NCBI RefSeq assembly: GCF_030646845.1
Contig: NZ_JAUSLE010000012.1
Location: 1 to 37,828, forward strand
Direction: 5' to 3'
DNA from: Rhodoferax sp.
GTDB taxonomy: Bacteria; Pseudomonadota; Gammaproteobacteria; Burkholderiales; Burkholderiaceae_C
Length of the DNA: 37,828 bases
The position numbers and the translations under genes were made by a program. This document shows, piece by piece, positions 25,326 to 32,548 of the stretch (positions within the stretch are counted from its first letter, which is position 1; every line of letters begins with the position of its first letter). The notes beneath the pieces are model-generated. The model saw only the letters and a program-made list of their open reading frames with translations, had not been told where the DNA came from and made no database searches.

Positions 25326-26780
25326 TCATCCGATTGCCCCTTCGAGCGAGACGGCCAGCAGCGCCTTGGCCTCCACCGCAAATTCCATGGGAAGTTCTTC
25401 GAGCACCGCCTGGCAGAAGCCACCCACAATCAAAGCCGCTGCCTCTTGCGGCTCCAGCCCGCGTTGCTGGCAGTAAAACAGTCGCTCCTCCGAGATGCGC
25501 GTCGTGGTGGCTTCATGCTCCACCACGGCATCACTGCGGGCCGCGTCCACATAAGGGTAGGTGTGCGCGCCGCAGTTCGGGCCAATCAGCAGGGAGTCGC
25601 ACTGGCTGTGGTTTCCGGCGTTGGCGGCAGTCGGTGCCACATGCACCAGGCCCCGGTAGCTGTTGTGCGCGTGCCCGGCGCTGATGCCCTTGGAGACGAT
25701 GCGGCTCTTGGTGTTGCGCCCCAGATGAATCATCTTGGTACCGGTGTCGGCCTGCTGAAAGTTGTTGGCGACCGCGATCGAATGAAACTCGCCGCTGGAG
25801 TCATCACCGCGCAGCACCACGCTGGGGTATTTCCAGGTGATGGCCGAGCCCGTTTCCACCTGCGTCCAGGCAATGTGTGAGCGCCGGCCCGCACACAGGC
25901 CGCGCTTGGTGACGAAGTTGTAAACGCCGCCGCGCCCGTGCTCGTCGCCCGGATACCAGTTTTGCACGGTGGAGTACTTGATGTGGGCATCATCGTGTGC
26001 CACCAGCTCGACCACCGCCGCATGCAACTGATTTTCGTCGCGCTGCGGCGCGGTGCAACCTTCGAGGTAGCTCACGTGGCTGCCTTCTTCCGCAATGATC
26101 AAGGTGCGCTCGAACTGTCCGGTGTTGCGCGCGTTGATGCGAAAGTAGGACGACAACTCCATCGGGCAGCGCACGCCCTTGGGGATATAGACAAACGAGC
26201 CGTCCGAGAACACCGCGGAATTGAGTGCAGCGTAGAAGTTGTCACCCATGGGCACCACCGTGCCCAGATAGCGTTCGATCAATTCGGGGTGGTGTTCCAC
26301 GGCATGCGAGAAGGAGCAGAAGATGACGCCGACCTCGGCCAGTTGTTCACGAAACGTGGTGCCCACTGACACCGAGTCGAACACGGCATCGACCGCCACA
26401 CCCGCCAGTCGCGCGCGCTCGTGCAGGGGCACGTTGAGCTTTTCGTAGGTCTCCAGTAGTTTGGGGTCGACTTCGGCCAGGCTCTTGGGTCCGTCTTTGA
26501 GCGACTTGGGCGCCGAGTAGTAGCACAGGGCCTGGAAGTCCACCGGGTTCATGCGCAGTTTGGTCCAGTTCGGCGGTGCCAGGGTGAGCCAGTGGGCATA
26601 GGCTTTCAGGCGCCATTGCAGCAGGAAGTCGGGCTCGCGCTTGCGGCGCGAAATTTCGCGCACGGTCTGCTCGTCAAGACCGGGTGGCAATGCGTCTGTT
26701 TCGATGTCGGTGACGAAGCCGTGCCGGTAGGGTCCGTCCAGGACCTGGCTCAGGGGTTTGGCTTGGTCGGTGCGTGTCAT
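25326..26780 (-). CDS. sufB: SufB, SUF scaffold subunit
   Basis: A 484-residue SufB on which Fe-S clusters are built. Conserved features include [12 protein letters not shown], the [11 protein letters not shown] segment, the [21 protein letters not shown] stretch, and the cluster-site cysteine/core [11 protein letters not shown] and NCGAHTYPY. It is the first gene of sufBCDSUT, with GAAGG 6 bp before ATG 26780. No sufA, sufE or dedicated suf regulator is adjacent. An NsrR-type operator is centred about 59 bp upstream of the start. Confidence 0.97.
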   Translation of the reverse strand: MTRTDQAKPLSQVLDGPYRHGFVTDIETDALPPGLDEQTVREISRRKREPDFLLQWRLKAYAHWLTLAPPNWTKLRMNPVDFQALCYYSAPKSLKDGPKSLAEVDPKLLETYEKLNVPLHERARLAGVAVDAVFDSVSVGTTFREQLAEVGVIFCSFSHAVEHHPELIERYLGTVVPMGDNFYAALNSAVFSDGSFVYIPKGVRCPMELSSYFRINARNTGQFERTLIIAEEGSHVSYLEGCTAPQRDENQLHAAVVELVAHDDAHIKYSTVQNWYPGDEHGRGGVYNFVTKRGLCAGRRSHIAWTQVETGSAITWKYPSVVLRGDDSSGEFHSIAVANNFQQADTGTKMIHLGRNTKSRIVSKGISAGHAHNSYRGLVHVAPTAANAGNHSQCDSLLIGPNCGAHTYPYVDAARSDAVVEHEATTTRISEERLFYCQQRGLEPQEAAALIVGGFCQAVLEELPMEFAVEAKALLAVSLEGAIG

Positions 26781-26827
26781 GGCGTGCCTTCGTGAAATTG
26801 CGATCCGGTCTGAAATCCGTTTTCTAA

Positions 26828-26850
26828 TAGATGCATAGTGTATGCATCTT
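26828..26850. promoter_or_regulatory. NsrR-type operator before the suf operon
   Basis: On the minus strand AAGATGCAT-N5-ATGCATCTA. Within it AGATGCATA-N3-TATGCATCT (26829-26849) is a perfect 9-3-9 palindrome. It lies 47 bp upstream of sufB, and a TACAAT -10-like hexamer (26854-26859, minus strand) ends just before it, so a bound repressor would cover the start of transcription. It may also affect the divergent SirB2-family gene. Confidence 0.75.
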
Positions 26851-26983
26851 TAATTGTAGAATCAAGGCATGAGTTTTTTGGCCGCGCCGGGTTTGTGGAC
26901 TTTGGACTCCGGTGCCGGGGCGATTCAGGGTTATCGCAGCGCTGCTTGTGTACGATGAGGCGCAGCCCAAACGGAGAATACTG

Positions 26984-27367
26984 TTGGAATATGTCTTGTT
27001 GAAACACCTGCATGTGACTTGCGTGGTGATCAGTGTCAGCCTGTTTGTCTTGCGCGGCACGCTGGAGCTGATGGCGCGGCCGTGGCGGCAGTGGCGGTTG
27101 CTGCGCGTGGCGCCGCACATCGTCGACACCGTGCTGCTGACTTCTGCGCTGTGGCTGGCCTGGAGCATCGGGCAGTACCCGTTTGTGCATGGCTGGCTCA
27201 CGGCCAAGGTGCTGGCCTTGTTCGCCTACATTCTGCTCGGCATGCGCGCGCTGGGCAAGAACACGCCACAGAGTCAGCGTTTGCCGTACTTTGCAGCGGC
27301 GTTGTCGAGTGTGGCCTATATCGTGGGCGTGGCGCTGACCCGCTCGCCCAGTTGGGGTCTGCTGTAG
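26984..27367 (+). CDS. SirB2-family membrane protein
   Basis: A 127-residue protein with about four membrane helices and the family N-terminus (L/M)EYVLLKHLHVTCVVISVSLFVLRG, as in SirB/SirB2 proteins of unknown function. The start is taken as TTG 26984, because GGAG (26973-26976) lies 7 bp upstream and the product then begins at the usual family position; a longer frame begins at 26912 but has no family support. The gene is divergent from sufB across the NsrR-type operator and converges on the FmdE-like gene with a 6-bp gap. A link to NO or Fe-S stress is only positional. Confidence 0.78.
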   Translation: MEYVLLKHLHVTCVVISVSLFVLRGTLELMARPWRQWRLLRVAPHIVDTVLLTSALWLAWSIGQYPFVHGWLTAKVLALFAYILLGMRALGKNTPQSQRLPYFAAALSSVAYIVGVALTRSPSWGLL

Positions 27368-27373
27368 ACGGGC

Positions 27374-27982
27374 TCAGGCCGGCCGGATTTTAAACACCGC
27401 ATCGTCCCAGGCGTGATCGAGCAGGATGCTTCTTACGCGCGCCTGCCAGAGTTGGCCGAACGCGGTGCGTTGCTCGTCTGTGGCCTGCCCCGAGAGGCAC
27501 AGCTGCATCAATCGCATGGTCTGGGGGTCGCCAGGGACGCTGTGTGCGCGGCCTTGCGCCAGCACCGCCTGCCCGGTGTCGGTGCGGGTGAAGCGCAGCT
27601 CGGTCTCAATGTCGGCATCGAACTGCAGCAAACCACGGCGCACAAACTGGCCGCCCAGGCCCGCAAAGCCACCACCGCTGGCGGCCCCGGTGAGCAAGCC
27701 CAGCACACTGGCTGTGACGCCGGTGGTGCCGGCTTCCAGCGGGTCTCGCAGGCTGACCTGAATGTTCCCGCGCACGGGCATCTCGTCGCCATACAAAGCC
27801 TTCACGGCGCGCACGCACAGCCAGTAGGCCTGCGCGACGGTGGGGCAGGAATGCCCGGCCAGTCGCACTGCGTCCGCATAGCCATAGCTCAACAGGCCGC
27901 CAGTGGCTGAGCCGAGCAATTCGGCCAGCGGGTCGCGCAGCGTGATGCGCGGCACCTGATCGAAGAAATCAGGGTAGGGCAT
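27374..27982 (-). CDS. Conserved hypothetical protein, FmdE-like
   Basis: A 202-residue soluble protein whose N-terminal half has LSYGYADAVRLAGHSCPTVAQAYWLC (about 31-56), resembling the GHxCP core of FmdE-domain proteins, which often bind metal through that Cys/His pair. The middle is glycine-rich and hydrophobic (VTASVLGLLTGAASGGGFAGLGGQF). Function is not known. It is 8 bp downstream of the DUF2249 gene with AGG as a weak ribosome site, so the two are co-transcribed, and the unit carries an NsrR-type operator upstream. A role in NO or nitrogen-oxide response is inferred from that alone. Confidence 0.7.
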   Translation of the reverse strand: MPYPDFFDQVPRITLRDPLAELLGSATGGLLSYGYADAVRLAGHSCPTVAQAYWLCVRAVKALYGDEMPVRGNIQVSLRDPLEAGTTGVTASVLGLLTGAASGGGFAGLGGQFVRRGLLQFDADIETELRFTRTDTGQAVLAQGRAHSVPGDPQTMRLMQLCLSGQATDEQRTAFGQLWQARVRSILLDHAWDDAVFKIRPA

Positions 27983-27990
27983 GGATTGAC

Positions 27991-28251
27991 CTAAAGGCGG
28001 GCGAAGTCGATGACGATGGCGCCGGGCTCGCGTTGCATGTACTCAATGGACACGGCGTTGCCGTAGCGGGCGGTGAGTTGGTGCAGCAGGGGAATGGGGT
28101 CGTGGTCGTTGCAGAAGCGCATGGTCTCGCCAGGCTGCAAGGAATCGAGCGCGCCGAAAATGGCGGCATGACGAAAGCGCTTGGCGACGCCGCGTGCATC
28201 AAACGGGTAAATGGCTTCAGGGGTGACGTGGCCGGTGGCGCAGGAACTCAT
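27991..28251 (-). CDS. DUF2249 domain protein
   Basis: An 86-residue protein with the DUF2249 pattern: FDARGVAKRFRHAAIFGALDSLQPGETM, then NDHDPIPLLHQL, RYG, YMQREPGAIVIDF. The fold is TusA-like. Members often occur beside denitrification or NO-response genes, sometimes fused to hemerythrin domains, but their biochemical role is not established. ATG 28251 has AAGGA 6 bp upstream. An NsrR-type operator lies 20 bp before the start. First gene of a two-gene unit with the FmdE-like protein. Confidence 0.85.
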   Translation of the reverse strand: MSSCATGHVTPEAIYPFDARGVAKRFRHAAIFGALDSLQPGETMRFCNDHDPIPLLHQLTARYGNAVSIEYMQREPGAIVIDFARL

Positions 28252-28271
28252 GGCAATCCTTACGAAATTAA

Positions 28272-28294
28272 AAGATGCATTGTATGTGAATCTT
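28272..28294. promoter_or_regulatory. NsrR-type operator before the DUF2249 gene
   Basis: AAGATGCAT-N5-GTGAATCTT. The left arm is a perfect consensus and the right arm differs at two of nine positions. It is 20 bp upstream of ATG 28251, in a position to block transcription. It has the same 9-5-9 layout as the sites at 18538-18560 and 26828-26850. Confidence 0.65.
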
Positions 28295-28317
28295 AAAATC
28301 CGCAGCCACCATGCACG

Positions 28318-28404
28318 TCAATCCTTGAAGTCCGCCGGGCGCTTGGCCATGTTGGCCGACATCGCTTCCTGCAGGTCCCGGCTCATCAACATGGCCGCGT
28401 TCCA
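28318..28404 (-). pseudogene. Remnant: C-terminus of an enoyl-CoA hydratase-like protein
   Basis: The last 28 or so codons of a protein ending SRDLQEAMSANMAKRPADFKD and stop at 28318, which resembles the C-terminal helix of crotonase-fold enoyl-CoA hydratases. It has no start and is joined in frame to the dienoyl-CoA reductase fragment at about 28404, evidently by a deletion that removed the gene border. Too short to be certain of the family. Confidence 0.5.
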
Positions 28405-28727
28405 GGTGGCAATGGTGGGAATGCGCGCCTCGTGTCAGCCCACACCGGTATTGATGATGGTCGCTCCGGCGGCCTCGATGGCTTGGGCCAGCTGCACCAC
28501 TTCGTCCAGCGTGGAGTCGCCTTCGACCAGGTCCAGCATGGACAGGCGGTAGATGATGATGAAGTTTTTACCCACGCGCTCGCGCGTGCGGCGCACGATC
28601 TCGACCGGGAAACGGATGCGGTTCTCATGGCTTCCGCCCTATTCGTCGTCACGCTGGTTGGTCTGTACGGCAATAAATTCGTTGAGCAGATAGCCCTCCG
28701 AGCCCATGATCTCCACACCGTCATAAA
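28405..28727 (-). pseudogene. fadH: Remnant: 2,4-dienoyl-CoA reductase fragment with two nonsense mutations
   Basis: The minus strand encodes YDGVEIMGSEGYLLNEF, QTNQRDDE, stop, GGSHENRIRFPVEIVRR, IIYRLSMLDLVEGDST, AGATIINTGVG, stop, HEARIPTIAT. These match the FMN-barrel domain of FadH-type NADH:flavin oxidoreductases. Both stops (TAG 28639-28641 and TGA 28435-28437) replace the tryptophan of the family motifs DEWGGS and GWHEAR. The 5' part is lost at a junction near 28727 with an inverted PadR-type fragment, and the 3' part is lost at about 28404. Clearly non-functional. Confidence 0.8.
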
Positions 28728-29043
28728 AGCGCACGTATCGCGTGCTACCGCTGGGACGTCAGGAGTTGCTGCGCTGGGTGGCTGAGCCATCGGCCCCCAT
28801 GGACCTGCGCGCCGATGCGGCGATCGGACCGTTGGGACTGGAGGCCGAACTGCAACGGCGCATCCCCTTGCATGAAGCTAAGTTGCAGACCTACCGCGAG
28901 ATCGAGCAACGCGACTTCCCGCCGGGACTGCCGCTCTCACGTGAGGCGCGGATTCGCCACATGATTCTGAAAAAGGCATTCTTTACGAGGAAGGCTCAAT
29001 TCAGTGGTCGCGGCAGATGCTGGAAGTGCTACGAATGTTATAG
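28728..29043 (+). pseudogene. Remnant: PadR-family regulator, 5'-truncated and frameshifted
   Basis: The plus strand reads KRTYRVLPLGRQELLRWVAEPSAP (split here as KRTYRVLPLGRQ and ELLRWVAEPSAP), then LEAELQRRIPLHEAKLQTYREIE and LSREARIRHMILKK, the wing and C-terminal dimerisation helices of PadR regulators. One G appears lost near 28976; in the next frame it continues GILYEEGSIQWSRQMLEVLRML and stops at 29041-29043, inside repeat copy C. The DNA-binding N-terminus is missing at the junction with the fadH remnant. Confidence 0.7.
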
Positions 29044-29081
29044 CTACCTGCGCATATTTGGCGAGGGCTGAGCGGCTAAAT
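29028..29081 (+). repeat. Interspersed repeat, copy C
   Basis: A 54-bp copy of the element also found at 1237-1290 (minus) and 17851-17903 (plus): GCTAC, variable bases, TATAGCTACCTGCGCATAT, then GAGGGCTGAGCGGC. It supplies the stop codon of the PadR-type remnant. The rest of 29082-29187 holds only a hairpin. Confidence 0.6.
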
Positions 29082-29140
29082 GGTTCGCAATCTGGCGGGC
29101 GTTACGGATGGCCGCGCTTTGCTCGCAATGACTGCGGCCT

Positions 29141-29165
29141 TGGCGCAATGCAAACCATTGCGCCA
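29141..29165. other. Perfect hairpin downstream of the CoA-transferase gene
   Basis: TGGCGCAATG-N5-CATTGCGCCA, a perfect 10-bp stem. It begins 22 bp beyond the stop of the CoA-transferase gene (minus strand). No T-run follows on either strand, so it may mark an mRNA 3' end or be a weak or Rho-assisted terminator. Confidence 0.45.
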
Positions 29166-29187
29166 GCCAGCGCACGCTGACGAGCGC

Positions 29188-30417
29188 TTACGCGGGCAAA
29201 CGCGCTGCTTCCTCGACTACCCCCTGCACCACAAATGCATCAATTTCGGTGTCGCTGTAACGGTATTGCCTGAGCAGCTCGCGCGTGTGTTCGCCCAGCA
29301 TCGGTGCCGGGCGGGTGATCTGCGTGGGCGTGCGCGAAAAATGAATCGGGCAGCCGATCGCCTTGGTGGGGCCGGCCTGCGGATGCACCAGATCGACCAC
29401 CATCCCGCGGGCCAGGGTTTGCGGATGAGTCAGGGCCTCGCCAATGCTGTGTACCGGGCCGGCGGGTACACCGGCGGAGTCAAAGGCGGCGGTCCAGTCA
29501 GCCCGGCTTCGGGTGGTCAGGACGGCATTCATCGCCGCAGTCAGGCTGTCGAGGTTGGCCATGCGGTTGGTGTTGGTGGCATAACGCGGGTCATCGCGCC
29601 ATTCCGGATGGCCGAGTACATCGGCGATACGTTCCCAGTTGGACTGGTTGGCACCGCCGATATTGATCCAGCCGTCGCTGGTCTGGAACGCCTGGTAGGG
29701 CGCGGTCAGCAAATGGGCCGATCCGGCGGGGCCCGGCGATTGGCCGGTGGCAAAGTACACCGCGGCATGCCAACTGGTCTGTTGCAGGGCCGCATCCATC
29801 AGCGACGTGTCCACGATCTGGCCCTGCCCGGTCTTCAGCTTGTGCACATAGGCCGCGGTGATGCCCAGCGCCGCCAGCACACCGGCATTCATGTCGGAGA
29901 CCGGGTTGCCGCTCTTCACGGGTGGGCCGCCCGGCTCGCCGGTCACCGACATCAGACCCGCAAAACCCTGGGCAATCAGGTCAAAGCCACCCTTGTCGGC
30001 GTACGGGCCGCTGCGTCCATAGCCGGAGATGGCGCAGTAAATCAGGCCGGGGTTGGCTTGCGACAAGACCTCGTAACCCAGTCCGAGTTTCTCCAGTGTG
30101 CCGCCGCGGAAGTTCTCCAGCAGGACGTCGGCCTCTTCCAGCATGCGCAAGAGGATCGCGCGTCCCTGCGCGAGCTTGAGGTTGAGCGCGATGCCGCGCT
30201 TGTTGCGGTTCATGATCATGAACGGCGCCGACACCTGGTTGACACGCGGCTCACGGTAGGCGCGCGAGTCGTCGCCGCCTGGCAGCTTTTCGACCTTGAT
30301 GACGTCGGCGCCCATGTCGGCCAGCATGATGCTGCAGGTCGGGCCCGCCATGATCTGGCTCAGGTCAATCACACGCATGCCGGTCAAGGGGCCCGGGTGT
30401 CCGGTAGAACTCTTCAT
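29188..30417 (-). CDS. CaiB/BaiF-family (class III) CoA transferase
   Basis: A 409-residue class III CoA transferase. Typical features: GMRVIDLSQIMAGP at residues 13-26, GADVIKVEKLPGGD, LNLKLAQGR, VLLENFRGG, and VDTSLMDAALQQ, where D208 aligns with the catalytic aspartate of formyl-CoA transferase. It moves CoA from a donor such as succinyl-CoA or formyl-CoA to a carboxylic acid. ATG 30417 has AGGAAA 8 bp upstream; the longer frame overlaps the crotonase gene. It is 20 bp downstream of that gene, so the pair probably act on one CoA intermediate. The substrate is unknown; a formyl-CoA transferase label would be over-specific. Confidence 0.88.
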   Translation of the reverse strand: MKSSTGHPGPLTGMRVIDLSQIMAGPTCSIMLADMGADVIKVEKLPGGDDSRAYREPRVNQVSAPFMIMNRNKRGIALNLKLAQGRAILLRMLEEADVLLENFRGGTLEKLGLGYEVLSQANPGLIYCAISGYGRSGPYADKGGFDLIAQGFAGLMSVTGEPGGPPVKSGNPVSDMNAGVLAALGITAAYVHKLKTGQGQIVDTSLMDAALQQTSWHAAVYFATGQSPGPAGSAHLLTAPYQAFQTSDGWINIGGANQSNWERIADVLGHPEWRDDPRYATNTNRMANLDSLTAAMNAVLTTRSRADWTAAFDSAGVPAGPVHSIGEALTHPQTLARGMVVDLVHPQAGPTKAIGCPIHFSRTPTQITRPAPMLGEHTRELLRQYRYSDTEIDAFVVQGVVEEAARLPA

Positions 30418-30437
30418 TTCAATTTCCTGTGAGATGG

Positions 30438-31214
30438 TCAAGCACCGGTCCAGACCGGGCTTCTCTTGGCGACGAAAGCCGCCACCCCTTCGCGGAAGTC
30501 GTGGCTGCCGTAGGCGCGCCGGATCAGGTCTTCGCCCTGCGGCAAGTCCTGCGCCACCAGACGTCTCAGCCCTTCCTTGGCCACCGCCTGCGTGACAGGC
30601 GCGAGCGCGGTCAGGCGTTCGCACAAACGGGCGGCGGCGGTGTCAAGCTCTGCCGGCTCACAAACCTGGCTCAGAAAGCCGCAGGCCAGGGCCTCATCGG
30701 CGTTCAGGATGTCAGCCAACATCAGCATGCGCTTGACGCGCGGGGCGCCAAACACCGCCACCAGACGCGCCATGTTGGCGATCGACAGGCAGTTGCCCAG
30801 CGTTCTGGCAATCGGTATGCCAAAGCGCGAGGCGGGTGTGGCGATCCGGAAGTCGCAGGTCGTGGCGATCGCCAGCCCGCCGCCGATGGCCCAGCCTTCG
30901 ATCACCGCGACGGTCGGCATCGGCAGCGCTTCAAGCAGGCCAATGCAGTGGTCAATCTGGCGTTCGTAGGCCACGCCGTCGTCCCCGCTGTGAAAAGCCC
31001 TGAACTGTTCAATGTCGGTCCCTGCGACGAAAGCCTCGCCGCCCGCGCCGCGGAAGGTCACCACCCGCACGGTCTTGTCAGCCTGCAATTGAGAGCAGAT
31101 AGTGATCAGCTGTTCATACATGGCCCAGGTCATGGCATTGCGGGCCTGCGGACGGTCAAACACCACCGAGGCCAGGCCGGCTGCTATGTTCAGACGAACG
31201 GCGCCTTCAATCAT
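30438..31214 (-). CDS. Crotonase-family protein without the usual catalytic glutamates
   Basis: A 258-residue enoyl-CoA hydratase/isomerase-fold protein. The oxyanion-hole regions are recognisable (GTDIEQF and GWAIGGGLAIATTCDFRIAT). At the positions of the two catalytic glutamates of enoyl-CoA hydratase (CEL of GGGCEL, and FGQPE) this protein has alanine (GGGLAI) and isoleucine (FGIPIA). A simple hydratase reaction is therefore unlikely; an isomerase, lyase, dehydratase or thioesterase role on a CoA ester is possible. AAAGG precedes ATG 31214. It lies between dctM (31 bp) and the CoA transferase (20 bp) and probably shares their operon. Confidence 0.87.
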   Translation of the reverse strand: MIEGAVRLNIAAGLASVVFDRPQARNAMTWAMYEQLITICSQLQADKTVRVVTFRGAGGEAFVAGTDIEQFRAFHSGDDGVAYERQIDHCIGLLEALPMPTVAVIEGWAIGGGLAIATTCDFRIATPASRFGIPIARTLGNCLSIANMARLVAVFGAPRVKRMLMLADILNADEALACGFLSQVCEPAELDTAAARLCERLTALAPVTQAVAKEGLRRLVAQDLPQGEDLIRRAYGSHDFREGVAAFVAKRSPVWTGA

Positions 31215-31245
31215 GGTTCAAACCTTTCTTGTCTTAGCGCCATGC

Positions 31246-32532
31246 TTACCTGTAGAACAGTTCGACCAGGCCCATGCCGGTGGCCGGAACGTAAGTCACG
31301 AGCATCAGCACCGCGAACAGCACCCCGATGAACCAGATGTTGACCTTGCTCACATCCCATACCGAGGCCTTGGCAATCGAGCTGGCCACCATCAGCACAC
31401 TCGCCACCGGCGGCGTCTGCTGGCCGATGCCCAGGTTGATCGTCACGATCAGGCCGAAATGCACCGGATCAATGCCGACCGACCGGACCAGCGGCATCAC
31501 GATCGGGATCACCAGGATGATCGCCGCCGCCGAATGCAGGAACATGCCGAGGAACAGAAACAGCACATTGAGCAGCGCCAGCACCACCCACTTGTTGGAG
31601 GTGAAATCCGACACGGCCTTGGCCAGCGCCTGCGGCGCCTGCACTTCGGTCAGGTAGGTGCCCAGCAGCGCGCTGGTGGCCACCAGCAGCATCACCACGG
31701 CGGTCTGCACGCCGCCTTCCATCACGGCTGCCCGCAAGTGCTTGAGATCGAGTTCGCGGTAAACCACCAGGCCGATGAACAGGGCTGCAATGACGGCCAG
31801 CGCCGCGCCTTCGGTGGCGGTGACAACGCCGCCAAAAATGCCGCCCAGGATGATGATGGGCAAGGCAAAGGCCCAGAGTGCTTCACGCCCGGTTTTGGCC
31901 ACCCGCTTGATGGAAAACGCATCCTCGCGCGGCAGGTTGTAACGCCGCGCCAGAAAACTGGCCATGCCCATCAGGCCGACGGCCCCGATCAGTCCCGGCA
32001 CCACGCCGGCGACAAACATCTGTACCACCGAGGTTTCCGCCATCACGGCGTACAAAATCATGGGGATCGACGGCGGAATGATCACTGCCAGCGTGGCGGA
32101 CGAGGACATCACGGCCGCGGCGAAGGGCCCTGGGTAGCCTTTGTCCTTCATGCCCGGGATCAGGATGGAGCCGAGCGCCGCCACATCGGCCACGGCCGAG
32201 CCGGAAATCTCGGCAAAGAACAGCGACGCCCCGATGGACACATGCGACAGGCCGCCGCGTACCCAGCCGAACAGAGAGGAGGCAAAGGCGACCAGCCGCT
32301 GGGAAATACCCGAGGCGTTCATGATGGCGCCGGCCAGAATGAACAAGGGAATAGCCAGCAGCGGGAAATTGGTTGCGCCGTTGTAGACGACCAGCGCCAC
32401 ATTGGGCAGCGAATCGAGGCCATGGCTCGCCAGCATGGCGATCACGGCCACGATGCCCAGTGACACGGCGATCGGGATGTTGAGCAGCACCAGCGCCAGC
32501 ACAGCGCCGAACAAAAGCAGCATGATGGTCAT
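31246..32532 (-). CDS. dctM: TRAP transporter large permease
   Basis: A 428-residue DctM-type subunit with about 12 membrane segments, including the family motifs GATNFPLLAIPLFILAGAIM, FFAEISGSAVADVAALGSILIP, and IIPPSIPMILY. It carries out sodium-coupled uptake of an organic acid delivered by DctP. ATG 32532 has AAGGAAA upstream and matches the short family N-terminus MTIMLLLFG; the longer frame overlaps dctQ. Substrate class (a carboxylate) is known for the family; the exact compound is not. Confidence 0.94.
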   Translation of the reverse strand: MTIMLLLFGAVLALVLLNIPIAVSLGIVAVIAMLASHGLDSLPNVALVVYNGATNFPLLAIPLFILAGAIMNASGISQRLVAFASSLFGWVRGGLSHVSIGASLFFAEISGSAVADVAALGSILIPGMKDKGYPGPFAAAVMSSSATLAVIIPPSIPMILYAVMAETSVVQMFVAGVVPGLIGAVGLMGMASFLARRYNLPREDAFSIKRVAKTGREALWAFALPIIILGGIFGGVVTATEGAALAVIAALFIGLVVYRELDLKHLRAAVMEGGVQTAVVMLLVATSALLGTYLTEVQAPQALAKAVSDFTSNKWVVLALLNVLFLFLGMFLHSAAAIILVIPIVMPLVRSVGIDPVHFGLIVTINLGIGQQTPPVASVLMVASSIAKASVWDVSKVNIWFIGVLFAVLMLVTYVPATGMGLVELFYR

Positions 32533-32548
32533 GTTTTTCCTTGGGGGT

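Noticed and set aside
26869..26958. A 29-codon plus-strand frame starting with ATG just downstream of the suf operator.
   Set aside because: The purine-rich sequence is only one base from the ATG and the peptide has no recognisable feature; not enough support for a leader peptide.
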